The notes under the pieces were generated by a model. It had not been told where the DNA came from, made no database searches, and worked only from the letters and a program-made list of their open reading frames with translations. From NCBI RefSeq assembly GCF_024171695.1, contig NZ_JAMTCF010000011.1, positions 109,498 through 173,497 on the forward strand: a DNA stretch of 64,000 bases, read 5' to 3'. Both the position numbers and the translations under genes were made by a program. Positions 8,625 to 17,197 of this stretch are shown one piece after another (the stretch's first letter is position 1; each line of letters starts with the position of its first letter). This stretch comes from Actinosynnema pretiosum (GTDB taxonomy: Bacteria > Actinomycetota > Actinomycetes > Mycobacteriales > Pseudonocardiaceae).

Positions 8625-9959
8625 TCACTGACGCTCCACCCGCACCCACGTCGCAGGCGGCATCAACAACATCCGGGCGGTCGTGCTCGTCACCCCCGGT
8701 TCCAGGTGGACCAACCGGAACCGGCTCAACACCGCCGCCACCACAGCGGTCACCTCGTTCACCGCCAACGCGTCCCCGATGCACTTGCGCCGCCCCGCGC
8801 CGAACCCGAAGAACCCCCCGCGCTGCGCCGCCGTGACCCGCTCACCCGCCCACCGCCCCGGATCGAACACCTCGGGCTCGGGGAACACCGCCGCGTCCCG
8901 GTGCAGCGCGTACGGGCTGAAGAACACGTCGGCCCCCGCAGGCACCCGCCCCTCCGCCCAGTCCACGTCCTCGGTGGCGCACCGGCTCACCAGCCACACC
9001 GGCGGCCACAACCGCAACGCCTCGGTGACCGCCCGCTGCGCGTGCCCGAGCGCGGCCAGGTCGGCGTGCGCGGGCACCCGCCCGCCCAGCACCCCCACGG
9101 CCTCCGCCACCACCCGGTCCCGCACCTCGGGCGCGCTGTCCAGGGCCCGCAACGTCCACGTCATCGCGGACGCCGCCGTCTCCACCCCGGCGGTCAGCAG
9201 CGTGATCACCTGGTCGTACACCGCCTGCCGCGGATCGGGGTCCTCCTCGCACGCGGCCAGCACCGCCGACAGCAGGTCCCCCCGATCGGTGGGATCGGCC
9301 CGGTACTGCTCGACCACCGCGTCCACGGCGGCACGGGTGCGCGCGGTCTGCTCGTCGAACCGCCGGTTCACCTGGAGCGGGATGCGCGGGAACACCTTCC
9401 CCGGCACCAGCATCCGCCAGTACATCCCCCTGGTGATGTCCGGCAGCCCCTCGGCGATCCGCCCGGCCGCAGGCACCCCCCGATCAGCGGTCACCAACGT
9501 CCGCGAGGTCACCAACGTGGTCAACCGGTGCATCTCCACGGTCAGATCGACCACCCGACCGGGCGTCCACTCCCCGGTGACCTCCTCGATCGCGTCCCGC
9601 ACCACCGACCCGTACCCGACCAACCGGTCCCGCTGGAACGCCGGCTGCATGAGAGGCCGCTGCACCGCGTGCTCAGCGGCCGGACAGGTGGCCAACCCGT
9701 TGCCCGCGTAGTCCCGCACCTTCTCGATCAGCGCCCCGCCCTTGTCGAACCGGTGCTGCTCGGACACGTACACCCGGCGCACCAGCTCGGACGTGGTCAG
9801 CACGTAGGCGACCCGAGTCCCGAGCCCGATCCGCACCACGGGCCCGTGCGCGCGCAACCCGAGGAAGAACCCGAGCGGGTCCCTGGCCAACGCGGGCAGG
9901 TGTCCCAGCAGCGGCAACCCACCGGGAGCGGACGGAGGCAAGAGCGCGGTCGTCATCAT
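8625..9959 (-). CDS. cytochrome P450, pentalenene-oxygenase-like (CYP183/CYP170 type)
   Basis: Heme monooxygenase of 444 residues. The heme ligand is Cys393 in FGFGAGRRKCIG. The I-helix oxygen-activation motif AGVET lies near residue 257, and the ExxR helix reads TEALR. The N-terminus (GGLPLLGHLPALARDPLGF) and HRFDKGGALIEKVRDYAGNGL resemble bacterial terpene hydroxylases such as pentalenene oxygenase and epi-isozizaene oxygenase. Two adjacent ATG codons (9959, 9956) follow an AGGAAAGG ribosome site embedded in the end of a 21-bp tandem repeat. It precedes the terpene-synthase-like gene and probably oxidises its product. No ferredoxin gene is nearby. Confidence 0.92.
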   Translation of the reverse strand: MMTTALLPPSAPGGLPLLGHLPALARDPLGFFLGLRAHGPVVRIGLGTRVAYVLTTSELVRRVYVSEQHRFDKGGALIEKVRDYAGNGLATCPAAEHAVQRPLMQPAFQRDRLVGYGSVVRDAIEEVTGEWTPGRVVDLTVEMHRLTTLVTSRTLVTADRGVPAAGRIAEGLPDITRGMYWRMLVPGKVFPRIPLQVNRRFDEQTARTRAAVDAVVEQYRADPTDRGDLLSAVLAACEEDPDPRQAVYDQVITLLTAGVETAASAMTWTLRALDSAPEVRDRVVAEAVGVLGGRVPAHADLAALGHAQRAVTEALRLWPPVWLVSRCATEDVDWAEGRVPAGADVFFSPYALHRDAAVFPEPEVFDPGRWAGERVTAAQRGGFFGFGAGRRKCIGDALAVNEVTAVVAAVLSRFRLVHLEPGVTSTTARMLLMPPATWVRVERQ

Positions 9960-9967
9960 CACCTTTC

Positions 9968-10009
9968 CTGGTCCTGGACGTGCAAAGCCTGATCCTGGAC
10001 GTGCAAAGC
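9968..10009 (-). repeat. two 21-bp tandem repeats in front of the P450 gene
   Basis: Two head-to-tail 21-bp units differ at one base and share the core GCTTTGCACGTCCAGGA on the coding strand. They end at the P450 ribosome site. A 21-bp period equals two helical turns, so a repeated protein-binding site on one DNA face is plausible. They could also be a recent duplication. Confidence 0.75.
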
Positions 10010-10511
10010 GGCGGCACGCCCCCGGATGTCCACGCTCCCCGGCGCCGCACGACCTACGTCCACGTCGCACAACCTGCGCCCGTGTCCACGAGGTCCCACG
10101 TCCGCAGCGCCCCGTGCCCGCACGGCCCGGAGCCCGCACCGCCAAAACCCCGCGCCAACACCGAAGATCCATTCACCATGAAACGAAACCGCAGGTCAGT
10201 CGGGGTTTTTCAGGCTAGCCCCGACTCCGGTGAACCGCTTTCCGAACCAGATCGCCAAGAAGGGGGAAGAACCTCACCCCTCCGCACTCCCACCGCCTGG
10301 CGCTCCCACTCGTGTTCCCAACGTCCCGCTCCAAGTCCCCCGATCCCCTTCACAGGACCGCAGACTCTGGTAGTAACCACGACGAACGGCCACCCAGCGA
10401 AACCACCACCCGGTGAAACCATCCCCCGACGAAACCGCCACCCAGCAGAACCGGAGCCCGGATGCCCACCCCGCCCGCCGTCACCCCGCAGCACCTCACG
10501 GGATTGCCCGC
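10010..10511. other. non-coding stretch with hairpin and 16-bp tandem repeat
   Basis: No convincing gene. An 8-bp stem (AGTCGGGG at 10198-10205 with CCCCGACT at 10219-10226) holds a T-rich loop. From about 10377 to 10456 there are four to five degenerate 16-bp units with the core cGAAACCaccaCCC. An open frame through this region is Arg/Pro-rich and lacks a ribosome site. Confidence 0.55.
10377..10456. repeat. 16-bp degenerate tandem repeat
   Basis: Units begin at 10393, 10409, 10425 and 10441, with a weaker fifth copy just before. Consensus about CCCrgyGAAACCaccm. It lies just upstream of the DUF1697 gene and is another short G/C-rich tandem array of the kind found elsewhere in this window. 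Confidence 0.7.
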
Positions 10512-11057
10512 GTGAGCGCCCGAGTCCTGCTCCTGCGCGGGATCAACGTGGGCGGCAAGAACAAGGTCCCCATGGCGGACCTGCGCGCCCTGCTCGCCGA
10601 CCTGGGCCACACCGCGGTCTCGACCCACCTCAACAGCGGCAACGCGGTCTTCACCCCGGCGTCCACCACCGCCTCGAACGAAACCCTGACGACCGAGGTC
10701 GAACAGTCCATCAAGGACCGCCTAGGCCTGGACATCGGCTGCGTGGTCGTCACCCACGACGACCTGACGGCCCTGATCACGGCCAACCCGCTACCGGAAG
10801 CCGAACAGGACCCGTCCCGCTTCCTGGTGACGTTCCTGTCCGGCCCGGTGGACCCGGACCTGTTCGCCGCGATCGACCCGACCACCCACCTGCCCGACCG
10901 CTTCGCCGCAGGCGAGCGCGTGATCTACCAGTGGTCTCCGGAAGGCGTCCGCAACAGCAAGCTCACCCACACCTACCTGGCGAAGAAGCTGAACCTCCGC
11001 GTCGCGACCGCGCGCAACTGGAACACCGTGCTGGCCCTGCGAGACAAGAGCGCCTGA
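10512..11057 (+). CDS. DUF1697 family protein
   Basis: Soluble 181-residue protein of the DUF1697 family. The conserved opening is present (LLLRGINVGGKNKVPMADLR, then LNSGNAVF, residues about 5-45), as is the C-terminal SKLTHTYLAKKLNLRVATARNWNTV. The biochemical role of the family is not established. I chose GTG 10512 because the family's first strand starts there; the longer reading would add 33 low-complexity residues. The ribosome site is weak. The convergent surface-protein gene ends 79 bp downstream. Confidence 0.88.
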   Translation: MSARVLLLRGINVGGKNKVPMADLRALLADLGHTAVSTHLNSGNAVFTPASTTASNETLTTEVEQSIKDRLGLDIGCVVVTHDDLTALITANPLPEAEQDPSRFLVTFLSGPVDPDLFAAIDPTTHLPDRFAAGERVIYQWSPEGVRNSKLTHTYLAKKLNLRVATARNWNTVLALRDKSA

Positions 11058-11135
11058 CCCCGGCACCAGCACCCACCCCGCCCGACTCGGGTCGTGGCGC
11101 CCCCACGACCCGCTCAGTCCCCAATCGCCACCGCA

Positions 11136-13346
11136 TCACCCACGACGCGTGCGGGAGATCGCCACCAGCGCCAAGCCCCCGATCATCACCAGCACGCCCA
11201 AGCACAGGAACAAGGGCAGCGGAGCCCCGGTCTGCGCCAATCCACCGACCCCGCCAGCAGCCCCAAGCCCACCCACAACCGCCCGCGCCCCACCACTCCC
11301 ACCCGGAACCACCCCACCCGGCCCATCAGCACCCGCCGCCCCGGTCTCAGTAGTGCTCCAGACCGTGCTCGTGCTCCAGATCCCGGTCGTGCTCCAAGTC
11401 GTGCTCGTCGGATCAGCCGCTCCGGGAACGCCCTGCCCAGGCGCGTCCCGCTCCGGAACGTCCTCGGACTGCTCAGGCGCACCCGGCACCCAAATGTCCT
11501 CCTCGGGAAGCCCAGGCGCGGTCACGAAGTACTCCGACGTCGTGGTCACCGGTCCACCCGTGCCCGGCGAGGTCGTGCCCGGCGGGGTCGTGCTCGTAGT
11601 GCTCCCCAGCGTCGTCGTCGGCACGCCCAGGGCAGGCCGACTCGGCACCGGTCGCCCAGCCAGCGGCCTGCGACTGGTCGTGGTGATCGGAACCCCCGCG
11701 CTCGTCGTAGTAGGAGCCCCGACCGTGGTGGTCGGCACCCCAACGGTGGTCGTGGGAGCCACTCCGGTGCTGGTCAACCCCACGGGGTTGGACGTGCTGG
11801 TCGGCACGGCACCGGTTGCGCTGGTCGGTGCCACCACGGTGGTCGTCACGACCGGCCCCGCAGGCGGCGTGGTGGTCACCGTCGTCGGCGCGCTGGTGGT
11901 CGTGGTCGGCGCAGGCACGGGTGCCGGTGCCGGAGCGGTCGGCGGCGGCGCGATCGCGCTCGTCGTCGCCACCGGATCCGTCGTCACCACCGGAGCCGTA
12001 GTGGTCGCCTGCGGCGCGGTCGTGCTCGACACCGGGGACGTCGTCGACTGCGGCACGCCCGTCGTTGTCCCGACTACCTCGGTCGTGCTGGTCGGCGCAC
12101 TCTCCTCACCGCCCGGCGCACTCGGCGCCGTGCCTGTCGTCGTGCTGGTCGTCGTTCCGGTCGTGGTCGTCTCACCCGTGGTCGTGGTCGTCGTGACCAC
12201 GTCCGTCGTGCTCGTCCCGACAACAGGCGCCGTCGTGGTGCTCGTCGCCGCCTCGGTCGTCGTGACCGCTGTCGTCGTCGTGCTGGGCGCAGCGGGCTCG
12301 CACCCCGCCACCGTGCCCGTGAACGGGTACGCGTGGAACTCGTTGCCCGACCCCACGCTGCTGCTCCCGTGCACTGCGGACCCGGCCGTGAAGAACCGCC
12401 CGCTCAACCCCGGCACGGTCACCAGGGTCGTGCTGTCCGCGTTCGGCACCAGCACGCTGCCCTGGAACTCCGACTCCCCGTCCAGCGCCACGCTGTCCGC
12501 GTTCGGGAAGTTCCACAGCATCCGCTGGCCGTACTGGTCGATCTGATCACGCCCGTTCGGCGACCCCGACCAGGTCGTGACGTGCGGAGCCGTCCCGACC
12601 ATGTTGATCAGGATGGTCGCGCCGTCCGGGATGTCCGCGAATCCGATCCCCTGCATCCCCCCGTCCGGCGCGGCGATGCTCCCCGGCACGGTGAACACCT
12701 GCAGCGCCGAGTGACCGTCACCGGTGAACAAGGTCGACAGCTCGTCCTGGGTCACCGTCCCGTTCGAGGGCTTCGCCGCATAGCACGTGCTCGTGTCGCG
12801 CAGCCCGGCGCTGATCCCGCTGTAAGGCGTGAAAGCGCCGCTGTCGTGCACGGGCGCTGGTTCGACGGCTCCCGCTCCGGTCCGCGCGCCCGCGTACCGG
12901 ACCACTCCGTTGTCCTGCGTGCGCAGGGTGTTGTCCTGCGCGATGCCCAGGCTCCCGCCCACGGTCAGGAAGTCCGCCCCGGCTGGTGGCGGCACCTGCG
13001 AGCCGAGCCCCACCGCGCCCACGTCGTACCCGAGCTCCCCGCCCGTCTTGCTGAGCGTGAAGTCCCCACCGACGACCAGACGACCCTCGGCCTCCGCCGC
13101 GTACCCGGTCGCGGTGAACGACCGGCCGACGAAGACGTTGATCGCCTCGTCCCGCCCGGCGAAGCCCGACGACTGCTTCGGGCCCACCTGGGGGTACGGA
13201 CTCGGACACGCGGCACCGACGCAAGGGCCGGGCCCCGCTGTGGCAACACCTCCACCCGCAGCGGCTGCGGTGGTGATGACGACTGCGGTCGCACCCACCA
13301 CCGCGGCGGCGATGCCCGCCACCGCGGACAGACGACTCAAACGCAT
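11136..13346 (-). CDS. choice-of-anchor-A surface protein with Thr-rich stalk and LAQTG sorting signal
   Basis: Secreted, wall-anchored protein of 736 residues. A signal peptide (MRLSRLSAVAGIAAAVVG...) is followed by a choice-of-anchor-A domain to about residue 350 (AINVFVGRSFTATG, VVGGDFTL, ILINMVG, LWNFPNADSVAL, FQGSVLVPNA). A stalk of some 330 Thr/Ser/Pro/Val residues follows, then LAQTG, a hydrophobic helix and RTRRG. LAxTG is the class E sortase motif of high-GC actinobacteria. No sortase gene is in the window. ATG 13346 gives a clean signal peptide; GTG 13364 is an alternative. The DNA of the stalk is strongly repetitive. It is divergent from a transmembrane Ser/Thr kinase. Confidence 0.9.
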   Translation of the reverse strand: MRLSRLSAVAGIAAAVVGATAVVITTAAAAGGGVATAGPGPCVGAACPSPYPQVGPKQSSGFAGRDEAINVFVGRSFTATGYAAEAEGRLVVGGDFTLSKTGGELGYDVGAVGLGSQVPPPAGADFLTVGGSLGIAQDNTLRTQDNGVVRYAGARTGAGAVEPAPVHDSGAFTPYSGISAGLRDTSTCYAAKPSNGTVTQDELSTLFTGDGHSALQVFTVPGSIAAPDGGMQGIGFADIPDGATILINMVGTAPHVTTWSGSPNGRDQIDQYGQRMLWNFPNADSVALDGESEFQGSVLVPNADSTTLVTVPGLSGRFFTAGSAVHGSSSVGSGNEFHAYPFTGTVAGCEPAAPSTTTTAVTTTEAATSTTTAPVVGTSTTDVVTTTTTTGETTTTGTTTSTTTGTAPSAPGGEESAPTSTTEVVGTTTGVPQSTTSPVSSTTAPQATTTAPVVTTDPVATTSAIAPPPTAPAPAPVPAPTTTTSAPTTVTTTPPAGPVVTTTVVAPTSATGAVPTSTSNPVGLTSTGVAPTTTVGVPTTTVGAPTTTSAGVPITTTSRRPLAGRPVPSRPALGVPTTTLGSTTSTTPPGTTSPGTGGPVTTTSEYFVTAPGLPEEDIWVPGAPEQSEDVPERDAPGQGVPGAADPTSTTWSTTGIWSTSTVWSTTETGAAGADGPGGVVPGGSGGARAVVGGLGAAGGVGGLAQTGAPLPLFLCLGVLVMIGGLALVAISRTRRG

Positions 13347-13355
13347 GACCCGATG

Positions 13356-13401
13356 GTGAGGCACTCACCCGTTTGGCTCATCGAGTGGTGAGCTGCCTCA
13401 C
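13356..13401. promoter_or_regulatory. imperfect inverted repeat at the start of the surface-protein gene
   Basis: GTGAGGCACTCAC (13356-13368) pairs with GTGAGCTGCCTCAC (13388-13401) apart from one inserted base, around a 19-bp centre. It lies directly upstream of ATG 13346 and could be an operator or a 5' leader hairpin. Confidence 0.5.
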
Positions 13402-13737
13402 GCTTAAAACGAAGTGGCCTACCCGATAGGGTGAAGCCTGCCTAAAATGCTCAGTTTGCCCTGGTGACTCCTCTCCTGTGGTGCTTCCCGGCGTGTGAAC
13501 GTTGGCCCCACCCGACGGGGGCTTGATCCGCACGCGCTCGGCTCTCGGTGGTCGATGTCTAAAATAGTAGACATCTAGGCCGGGTTTTGCGACGAAAAAC
13601 GGCCTTGGTGGAGGGTCTGTTTGGAGTTCACTCGTTCGGGCGGCCAGCCCGGTCGTCATGCCCCAACCGGACCTGTCTGAGCTGGGGAAACTCACCCGGC
13701 GCTGCACTGTCGGACCCGACTGCGAGACTCCCGGACC
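13402..13737. other. divergent intergenic region, surface protein / kinase
   Basis: About 340 bp without a gene, less GC-rich than its surroundings. GATGTCTA-N6-TAGACATC (13554-13575) is a good operator-like inverted repeat. Immediately after it, AGGCCG and CGGCCT with TTTT/AAAA inside could form a hairpin in the kinase leader. Promoters of both genes should lie here. Confidence 0.55.
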
Positions 13738-15378
13738 ATGCGTGAGGTGGGTGCTGGGCGCTATCGGCTGATCCGCGAGCTGGGGCGTGGCGGCATGGGG
13801 GTCGTGTGGCTCGGGCAGGACGCGGTGCTCGGACGGGACGTGGCGGTCAAGGAGCTGCTGCTGCCCGCAGGCGTGCCGGAAGCCGAGCGCGCGGTCTACC
13901 GGGAGCGGGTGCTGCGTGAGGCCAGGATCGCCAGCAGGCTGTCCGACCCCGCCGTGGTCACCGTCCACGACCTGATCACCGAGGACGACCAGACCTACGT
14001 CGTCATGGAGCTGATCAAGGCCCCGACGCTCGACGACCTGGTCGAGCGCGGCGGTCCGCTGCCCCCGCGAGCGGCGGCGGTGCTCGCCGGGCAGCTGCTC
14101 GCCGCGCTGGGCGCGGCCCACGAGTCCGGGGTCGTGCACCGGGACGTCAAGCCGGGCAACGTGATGGTGCCCGCCAAGGGCTCGGCGAAGCTCACCGACT
14201 TCGGCATCGCCCAGTCGTTCGACGACCCGAGGCTCACCGCGACCGGTTCGCTGATCGGCTCACCCGCCTACATGTCCCCGGAACGGCTCTCCGGCGCCCC
14301 CGCCTCCCCGGCTTGGGACCTGTGGGCGCTGGGCGCGACCCTGTTCTACGCCACCCAGGGCAGGGGCGCGTTCGAGCGCGAGACCACCTCGGCGACCCTG
14401 CTGGCGGTGCTCAACGAGCGCCCGCGCCCCGAACTGCCACCCGGCCCGCTGGCCGACCTGGTCAACGGCCTGCTCGACCCCGACCCGGACCGCCGCCTGA
14501 CCACCGAGCGCGCCGTGGCGCTGGCCGAACAGGCTGCGGGGGAGGCGGTCGACCCGGCGACCGTCCGAGTGCCACCCGTGAGCCCGACCGCGCCCCTGCC
14601 CGGCGCGCTGGACGGTCGGGGCGGCTCAGCCACTGGAACCCGCCCCACGTCGCGGGGTGGCCAACCGGGGGAACCGGCATCCCGATCGGTCTCGCCCGCC
14701 CAAGGGTCAGCTGTTCCCGGTCCGCAGAACCTCCGCGCGGCGTCGACCGCAGGCCCGTCGCTCCTCCAGGACGTCGAGCGCAGGCGGCGCAAGGGCTTAG
14801 CGGTCTCGGCGACCCTGACTACCCTCTTCGCGCTGGGCGCCGTGGCACTGCTCTACGTCACCGTCTTCAAGCCCATGATCGAACTGAACCTCGACGACCT
14901 GGACCTGGTAGGTCCGGCCTCGTCACCCGCGATGCAACCGGTGCTCACCCTCGGCGCGGGCGGCGACATCGAGTCCGACTGGCTTCCGCTCTCCTCGAAG
15001 GAGTGCCTGAACGGCTGGCTGCCCGCGAAGGGCGCCCCCGAGATCGAGTCGGAGAACCGGGTCGGCTGCTACGGCGAGCACGACGTCCAGGTGATGGAGA
15101 GCTTCCTGGCGAGCAAGAAGCCCCAGGAGGACGAGCCCTACCCGTCGCTGGCGGAGCTGACCAGGATCGGCGGCACGAAGTGCACCAGCGTGTTCCAGTC
15201 CTCAGAGGTCAAGGGCGAGGACAAGGTGAAAGTGCTGCGCTACTGGGTGCTCGTGCCCACCGAGGAGGCGTGGCGGATGCGCGTGGAGAACGGGCACCGC
15301 TCCTCCAACCGCGTCGTCCACTGCTTCGTGGGGCGGGCGGACGGCGCGAAGCTGGCCGAGCCGCTCATGGCGGAGTGA
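13738..15378 (+). CDS. transmembrane serine/threonine protein kinase (PknB type)
   Basis: Signalling kinase of 546 residues. The Hanks-type domain spans about 1-280: glycine loop LGRGGMGVV, ATP-anchoring Lys38 (VAVKELLL), catalytic HRDVKPGN with Asp136, DFG as TDFGIA, and the activation-segment end GSPAYMSPERL. A Pro/Ser linker leads to one membrane helix (about 354-376) and an extracellular domain of about 165 residues with several cysteines (KECLNGW, VGCYGEHD, GTKCTSVF, RVVHCFV). The outer domain is not PASTA and looks disulfide-bonded. The start ATG is the first codon of the canonical N-terminus. It is divergent from the LAQTG surface protein and convergent with the lectin gene, from which a long hairpin separates it. 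Confidence 0.93.
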   Translation: MREVGAGRYRLIRELGRGGMGVVWLGQDAVLGRDVAVKELLLPAGVPEAERAVYRERVLREARIASRLSDPAVVTVHDLITEDDQTYVVMELIKAPTLDDLVERGGPLPPRAAAVLAGQLLAALGAAHESGVVHRDVKPGNVMVPAKGSAKLTDFGIAQSFDDPRLTATGSLIGSPAYMSPERLSGAPASPAWDLWALGATLFYATQGRGAFERETTSATLLAVLNERPRPELPPGPLADLVNGLLDPDPDRRLTTERAVALAEQAAGEAVDPATVRVPPVSPTAPLPGALDGRGGSATGTRPTSRGGQPGEPASRSVSPAQGSAVPGPQNLRAASTAGPSLLQDVERRRRKGLAVSATLTTLFALGAVALLYVTVFKPMIELNLDDLDLVGPASSPAMQPVLTLGAGGDIESDWLPLSSKECLNGWLPAKGAPEIESENRVGCYGEHDVQVMESFLASKKPQEDEPYPSLAELTRIGGTKCTSVFQSSEVKGEDKVKVLRYWVLVPTEEAWRMRVENGHRSSNRVVHCFVGRADGAKLAEPLMAE

Positions 15379-15418
15379 AACCCACGACGGGGTGAACCTC
15401 GGCGCGGGGGAAAACGGA

Positions 15419-15457
15419 CCACGAGGCCGGTGCGGGAACCCCGCACCGGCCTCGTGG
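15419..15457. terminator. perfect 18-bp hairpin terminator between convergent genes
   Basis: Arms 15419-15436 and 15440-15457 are exactly complementary (CCACGAGGCCGGTGCGGG and its complement) around the loop AAC. It lies between the kinase and lectin stop codons and should terminate transcription from both sides. Confidence 0.85.
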
Positions 15458-15466
15458 ACGTCGTGA

Positions 15467-17197
15467 CTACGGGTTGACCACCTTGCCGCCGAAGCTCACG
15501 ACCAGCCGCCCGTCCGAGGCGAACGACCAGGTCAGCTTGCCGGAGTAGGCGGAGCACTTCGAGCCGTTCGAGCCCGACCAGAACTGGTTGGACGAGTCCG
15601 CGTCGCCGACCGTCCGGTCCTTGCTGCCACCGCTGCTGTAGCAGGACACGTTGTTGCGGAACACCGACGTGCCACCGTCGAAGTTGAAGTTCCGCTCGGT
15701 GCTGTCGATGCCCACGTTGTTCGACATGGTGATCTTGCCGAGGTTGCGGTTGTAGGTGAAGCCGTGCTTGCCGTTGTCGTAGGCGATGGTCCGCTGGACC
15801 ACGTGGTTCACCGCGATGTCCTCACCGCCCAGCTTGAAGCCGTTGCGGTCGCCGTTGCCCGCCTGCGAGCCGTCGCTCAGCGTGCCGTTGCCGTACGCCA
15901 GCGAGTCCTCGATCGTCACCGCGCCGATGGGACCGGTGTCGGTCTTGGTGTACAGGTCCCACCCGTCATCGATGTTGTTGTGGGAGACGGTGTAGCGGAA
16001 CACGTTGCCCGGCCCCGAGGTGAGCTTCGCGGCGAACCCGTCGGCGTCCTCGCCGTCCGAGTCGGCGTTGTCGTGCGACTCGGAGCTGAGGATCAGGTTG
16101 TTCGACGGCCACTGGTCCTTCGGCGTGCTGGACAGCTCCCGCGACAGCTGCAAGCCGCTGTCCCGGTTGAACCGGGTCACGGTGCGCTCGACGACGTTGT
16201 TGCTGCCGCTGATGAAGATCCCGTTGTCACCGGCGCGCTCCACGACGATGCCGCGCACGTGCCAGTACGACGCGTTCAGCGCCAGCCCCCGGTTGGCCGG
16301 GTCCTCGCTCTGCGCCGAGAAGTTCAGCACCGGGGTCTCACCCGAGTAGGCGAACAGCTGGGTGCGCTTGCTCGCCGTGCCGTTGCGGCCCTGCGGGATC
16401 GCCACCGTGCTGGAGAACCGGTACGTGCCACCGCGCAGGTAGATCGTCCCACCGGACGCGACGCGCGAGATCGCCGAGGTGAGCGTCGTCGGCGCGGCCT
16501 CGGTGCCCGCCGCGCCGTCGCTGCCGCTGGGTGAGGCGTAGATCGCCGAACCGCTCGGCGGCGGCGTCGTGGTCGTCACCGGCGGCTTGGTGGTCGTGGT
16601 CGTGCTGCCGCCACCGGTGGTGGTGGTCGTCGGCTGCCCGCCACCGGCAGGGGTGAACCCCCACTGCTTGGAGGCCGCGCTGTCGCACGAGTTCGTCTGC
16701 ACTGCGGCGCCCGCCGTCGTGGCGTTGTCCTTGGTGTTCATGCACTTGTCCGCGTTCGGGTTGACCACCCGGTGGTTCGAGCCGCTCTCGGTGAACGACC
16801 ACACCTGCCCGGCCGCGCCGGAGCACGACTGCTGCTGGATCGCCTTGCCCGCGCTCGTCGCCGACCCGGCCACCCCGACGCACAGCCCGGTGGCCACGGA
16901 GGTGATCCGGAACCCGCCGCTGACCGCCGTCAACGCCCACTTCTGGCTGTCAGCGCCGGTGCACGCCTGCAACTGCAACTGCGCGTCCGCCGCCGCACCG
17001 GGCGAGCCGAGGCACAGCCCGCTGCCACCGTTGGTCACGGTGTAAGTCCCCGCGCCCACCGCCGCGCTCGCGGGTTGAGCGGACGGCCAGAGCAGCAACC
17101 CGCCCGCGAGCGTCACCACCGTGGCCGCGGCAGCGACCCCGGCGGTGCGCGCCCCACGCGCCCGCCCGGCCCCCGCCGGATTCACCTGCACACCCAT
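15467..17197 (-). CDS. secreted ricin-B lectin / right-handed beta-helix protein (pectate-lyase-like)
   Basis: Secreted carbohydrate-active protein of 576 residues. A signal peptide (about residues 1-45, ending PASA-AVG) precedes a ricin-type beta-trefoil lectin (about 50-170) with QxW-like repeats (SQKWALTAV, GQVWSFTES, SKQWGFTPA). A Thr/Pro linker (about 175-210) leads to a right-handed parallel beta-helix of the polysaccharide-lyase/PbH1 type (ASPSGSDGAAGTEAAPTTL, GTIYLRGGTY, DGFAAKLTSGPGN, NGFKLGGEDIAVNHVV). This is typical of family PL9-like lyases acting on plant or microbial polysaccharide. ATG 17197 gives the signal peptide; the longer frame adds 60 Arg-rich residues. Confidence 0.88.
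   Translation of the reverse strand: MGVQVNPAGAGRARGARTAGVAAAATVVTLAGGLLLWPSAQPASAAVGAGTYTVTNGGSGLCLGSPGAAADAQLQLQACTGADSQKWALTAVSGGFRITSVATGLCVGVAGSATSAGKAIQQQSCSGAAGQVWSFTESGSNHRVVNPNADKCMNTKDNATTAGAAVQTNSCDSAASKQWGFTPAGGGQPTTTTTGGGSTTTTTKPPVTTTTPPPSGSAIYASPSGSDGAAGTEAAPTTLTSAISRVASGGTIYLRGGTYRFSSTVAIPQGRNGTASKRTQLFAYSGETPVLNFSAQSEDPANRGLALNASYWHVRGIVVERAGDNGIFISGSNNVVERTVTRFNRDSGLQLSRELSSTPKDQWPSNNLILSSESHDNADSDGEDADGFAAKLTSGPGNVFRYTVSHNNIDDGWDLYTKTDTGPIGAVTIEDSLAYGNGTLSDGSQAGNGDRNGFKLGGEDIAVNHVVQRTIAYDNGKHGFTYNRNLGKITMSNNVGIDSTERNFNFDGGTSVFRNNVSCYSSGGSKDRTVGDADSSNQFWSGSNGSKCSAYSGKLTWSFASDGRLVVSFGGKVVNP

Noticed and set aside
9980-11353. A 457-residue plus-strand frame across the repeat region and the DUF1697 gene
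   Set aside because: Pro/Arg/His-rich shadow with no start signal; the DUF1697 frame explains the coding part.
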